Shown here in pieces: positions 61,864-64,000 of a stretch of DNA of 64,000 nucleotides (position 1 is the stretch's first letter; each line of letters begins with the position of its first letter). A program made the position numbers and the translations under genes. A model generated the notes under the pieces. That model was not told the DNA's origin. It saw only the letters and a program-made list of their open reading frames with translations, and searched no databases. The DNA is from Rhodococcus triatomae BKS 15-14 (GTDB lineage Bacteria; Actinomycetota; Actinomycetes; Mycobacteriales; Mycobacteriaceae): the NCBI GenBank assembly GCA_000341795.1, contig AODO01000001.1, forward strand, positions 186,001 through 250,000, written 5' to 3'.

Positions 61864-63354
61864 ATGAGCGTCGATACAACCGGTGCGTCGAAATCCGTTC
61901 GCCTGCGAAGTCCGGCGCCACGGCAGCAGTACATCACCTGGATCGCGTTGGCGATGATGACGACCAGTTCGGTCGCCAGCCTTCGGTCGGCGCCGTCGAT
62001 GGCTGTGTACGGACTGGCCTGCATATTCCTCTACGTGGTCCCGGCGATCGTGTTCCTGTTACCGACGTCTCTGGTGTCCGCGGAACTCGCGTCCGGGTGG
62101 TCCGGCGGTGTCTATCGCTGGGTGGGGGAGGGGATCTCGGACAAGGCGGGTTTCCTCGCCGTCTGGTGCCAGTTCGCGATGACGATCTTCTACTACCCGA
62201 CGCTGCTCGCCTACGTGGCGAGCACCTTCGCGTACGTCATCAACCCCGCGCTCGCATCGAACGGCCTGTACACGGCGATCATCATCGTGACGCTGTTCTG
62301 GACCGGCGTCTTCGTCTCCTCGCGCGGGATGAAGGCCGTGGCCGGACTGTCCAGCGCGGGGCTCGTCCTCGGGACCCTGATCCCCGGGGCCCTGCTGATC
62401 GTGATGGGCATCGTGTTCCTCGGTCAGGGCAACCCGTCGGCCGCGCCGATGGAGCTGTCGGCGCTGCTCCCGGCATGGACCGGCATCGCATCGCTCGTGC
62501 TGATCGTCAACAACTTCCTCTCCTACTCGGGGATGGAGATGAACGCGGTGCACGTGTCCAGCCTGCGCAAGCCGGCATCGGAGTTCCCGCGGGCGATGTT
62601 CGTCGCGATGGGCCTCGTCCTCGCGATCTTCATCCTGCCCGCGATCGCCATCAGCTGGGTCGTCCCCGCCGAGAAGTTGTCGCTGACCGCGGGCGTGATG
62701 CAGGCGTTCGACTCCTTCTTCGCGTACTTCGGGTTCGGTTGGGCCACCCCGATTCTCGCGTTGATGCTGATCGCCGCCTCCCTCGGCGGAATGCTGACGT
62801 GGCTGGCCGGCCCCTCGAAGGGGCTGCTGATGATCGGTCGGCAGGACGGTTTCCTCCCGCCGATCCTGCAGCGGCTTAACAAGCACGGCATCCAGAGGAA
62901 CATCCTCGTGGCGCAGGGTGCGGTGACGACGGTGATCGCACTGCTGTACGCGTTCATCCCGGAGGTGTCGAGCGCCTACTGGATCCTGTCGGTCATCACC
63001 ACCCAGGTGTACCTGGTCGTGTACGTCCTCATGTTCGTCGCGGCGATGCGATTGCGCCGAACCAAGCCGGACCATCCCCGTGGCTACCGGGCCCCGGCGT
63101 TGTTCGTCCTGTGCTGGGTCGGACTGGTCGCCAGCGTCGCGGCCTTCCTGATCGGATTCGTTCCGCCCTCCCAGTTCGGTGGTGGCAGCGTCTTCGTCTA
63201 CGTGCTCATCGTCGGTGGCGGATTCGGCATCGTCGGCCTGGGCGTGCCGCTGCTGATCCTCGCGCTGCGCAAGCCGTCGTGGAAGCAGGATCTCGCCGTC
63301 GACCCGCAGGGCGTTGTCGCGGGCACCCAGAACCCGACGAACGCGGAGGAGTGA
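61864..63354 (+). CDS. APC-family amino acid permease/antiporter (GadC-like)
   Basis: A 496-aa transporter with about 12 helices. APC-superfamily marks include VSAELASGWSGGVYRWVGEGISDKAGFLAVW (helix 2/3) and FLSYSGMEMNAVHVSSLRKPASEFPRAM (helix 6 loop), as in glutamate:GABA and related amino acid/amine antiporters. The likely cargo is an amino acid or amine. ATG 61864 is chosen with GGTGGAG 4 nt upstream; the frame is open far upstream. The small membrane protein and an M20 dipeptidase follow closely. Confidence 0.82.
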   Translation: MSVDTTGASKSVRLRSPAPRQQYITWIALAMMTTSSVASLRSAPSMAVYGLACIFLYVVPAIVFLLPTSLVSAELASGWSGGVYRWVGEGISDKAGFLAVWCQFAMTIFYYPTLLAYVASTFAYVINPALASNGLYTAIIIVTLFWTGVFVSSRGMKAVAGLSSAGLVLGTLIPGALLIVMGIVFLGQGNPSAAPMELSALLPAWTGIASLVLIVNNFLSYSGMEMNAVHVSSLRKPASEFPRAMFVAMGLVLAIFILPAIAISWVVPAEKLSLTAGVMQAFDSFFAYFGFGWATPILALMLIAASLGGMLTWLAGPSKGLLMIGRQDGFLPPILQRLNKHGIQRNILVAQGAVTTVIALLYAFIPEVSSAYWILSVITTQVYLVVYVLMFVAAMRLRRTKPDHPRGYRAPALFVLCWVGLVASVAAFLIGFVPPSQFGGGSVFVYVLIVGGGFGIVGLGVPLLILALRKPSWKQDLAVDPQGVVAGTQNPTNAEE

Positions 63355-63355
63355 C

Positions 63356-63874
63356 ATGGACACCCCGACACCGAGTTCCGAGAGTTCCGATCGGTCCCGA
63401 CCCCCGACGGACCAGGACGCGGTGAGCGTCGCGCCGGGCGACGACCTCCACGAACGGCCCGAGAACACCCATCTGATCCTGTATCTCGCGGCCTTCGCAC
63501 TGTTCGTCGGCCTGGCCGTGTGGGGGCTCGTCGCGTACCAGCACAACGAGGACGACGATCTGGCCCGGGAGAAGGCGATCGAGTTGGCGATGATGTTCTC
63601 GGCGTCCGGATTCGCGTCACCCGACATCGATGCGACGGCGCGGGTCCTCGGCACGGACGGCGGCGCCGCGTGCGTCGACGACGGCAGCGCACTGCGGGAG
63701 AACCTCTTGCATCAGCAGATGGTCAACGGCGCGGCCGGACCGGGACAGCGTCCGATCCTGGTCGCCAGGAATCTTCTCGAGGGTGAGCGGCTCGTGCTCA
63801 CCGTCTACTGCCCGGACCGTCTGCCGGAGTTCGACGCCTGGGTCGACGGTCTGAAACTCGAAGACGGGGAATGA
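63356..63874 (+). CDS. Single-pass membrane protein of unknown function
   Basis: A 172-aa protein: an N-terminal cytoplasmic Ser/Asp-rich tail (1-38), one helix LILYLAAFALFVGLAVWGLVAY (about 40-61), then an exported domain of about 110 residues with two Cys (AACVDDG and VYCPDR). It follows the permease by 1 nt, with GGAGGA before ATG 63356, so it may be an accessory subunit. No family recognised. Confidence 0.7.
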   Translation: MDTPTPSSESSDRSRPPTDQDAVSVAPGDDLHERPENTHLILYLAAFALFVGLAVWGLVAYQHNEDDDLAREKAIELAMMFSASGFASPDIDATARVLGTDGGAACVDDGSALRENLLHQQMVNGAAGPGQRPILVARNLLEGERLVLTVYCPDRLPEFDAWVDGLKLEDGE

Positions 63875-63899
63875 ACCCCGGCGTAGGAGAGGAGTTCGC

Positions 63900-64000
63900 G
63901 TGGCGGACGAGATGACGGCCCGTGAGGTGCGGTCGGCGGTGCAGGCGCTGATGCCGACGGCGAAGGAGGAGCTCGCGACACTCGTCGGGTTCCGATCCGT
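63900..64000 (+). CDS. M20 dipeptidase, N-terminal part (runs off window)
   Basis: The first 33 residues of a protein starting VADEMTARE at GTG 63900 behind AGGAGAGGAG. The segment ALMPTAKEELATLVGFRS matches the start of M20-family dipeptidases such as Rv2522c, which is also next to acpS-fas in M. tuberculosis. The catalytic part lies beyond the window. Confidence 0.65.
   Translation, partial: MADEMTAREVRSAVQALMPTAKEELATLVGFRS

Overview
The window is high-GC actinobacterial chromosome. A single-chain type I fatty acid synthase followed by acpS, the GlgE/GlgB/GlgP alpha-glucan set and long stretches of Mycobacterium tuberculosis-like gene order (about Rv1323-Rv1343c, then Rv2522c-Rv2524c) point to a mycolic-acid producer outside Mycobacterium. 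Rhodococcus or a close relative is my best inference. No insertion sequence, CRISPR array, rRNA operon or prophage is visible. One tRNA is present: Leu, anticodon UAG.

Layout. (1) 1-7.6 kb: a nitrogen cluster, with a GlnT-type glutamine synthetase homologue, three split glutamate-synthase-like subunits (GlxB/C/D, MgsABC-like), an M20 amidohydrolase, HutD and, behind its own promoter, a sarcosine-oxidase-like flavoprotein. (2) 7.7-12.3 kb: accessory genes (SDR protein, MpaB-family oxygenase, DUF1905, XRE-cupin regulator). A gene of unknown function here is bracketed by an exact 30-bp direct repeat. (3) 12.4-16.5 kb: a three-gene operon (unknown protein, MoxR-type AAA ATPase, metallopeptidase-like/VWA protein), apparently preceded by a leaderless 18-codon leader ORF. 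(4) 16.7-23.1 kb: a secreted protein, a zinc-ribbon protein, an IclR regulator divergent from scoA-scoB-thiolase, a DUF3817 membrane protein and a thioredoxin-fold/TPR protein. (5) 23.2-31.5 kb: a metallopeptidase lipoprotein, glgB and glgE (each overlapping the next by 4 nt), with glgP divergent. (6) 31.7-42.5 kb: dinG, pncB-pncA, clpS-DUF2017-P1 peptidase, rhomboid, metallo-beta-lactamase-fold phosphodiesterase, rph, rdgB, a candidate 33-aa small protein, DUF3817 and LprD-like membrane proteins, DUF1801. (7) 42.6-52.8 kb: tRNA-Leu, a promoter region with repeated palindromes, fas and acpS. (8) 52.9-64 kb: an unknown protein, TetR, a SWIM zinc-finger/DUF6493 pair, an ABC-2 exporter divergent from its TetR regulator, an APC antiporter, a small membrane protein and the start of an M20 dipeptidase.

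The genes work together in recognisable units: amine/glutamate nitrogen metabolism; ketone-body (acetoacetate) use; maltose-1-phosphate-dependent alpha-glucan synthesis and its phosphorolysis; NAD salvage; ClpS proteolysis; nucleotide and RNA housekeeping; and fatty acid synthesis with ACP activation.

A recurrent regulatory signal is a TANNNT hexamer 6-7 nt before an ATG/GTG start with no Shine-Dalgarno, seen at 14 starts. It indicates frequent leaderless mRNAs and was used to choose several start codons. The least described parts are the leader-ORF/MoxR/VWA operon, the repeat-bracketed gene, the SWIM-DUF6493 pair and the condensed GlnT-Glx-flavoprotein cluster.
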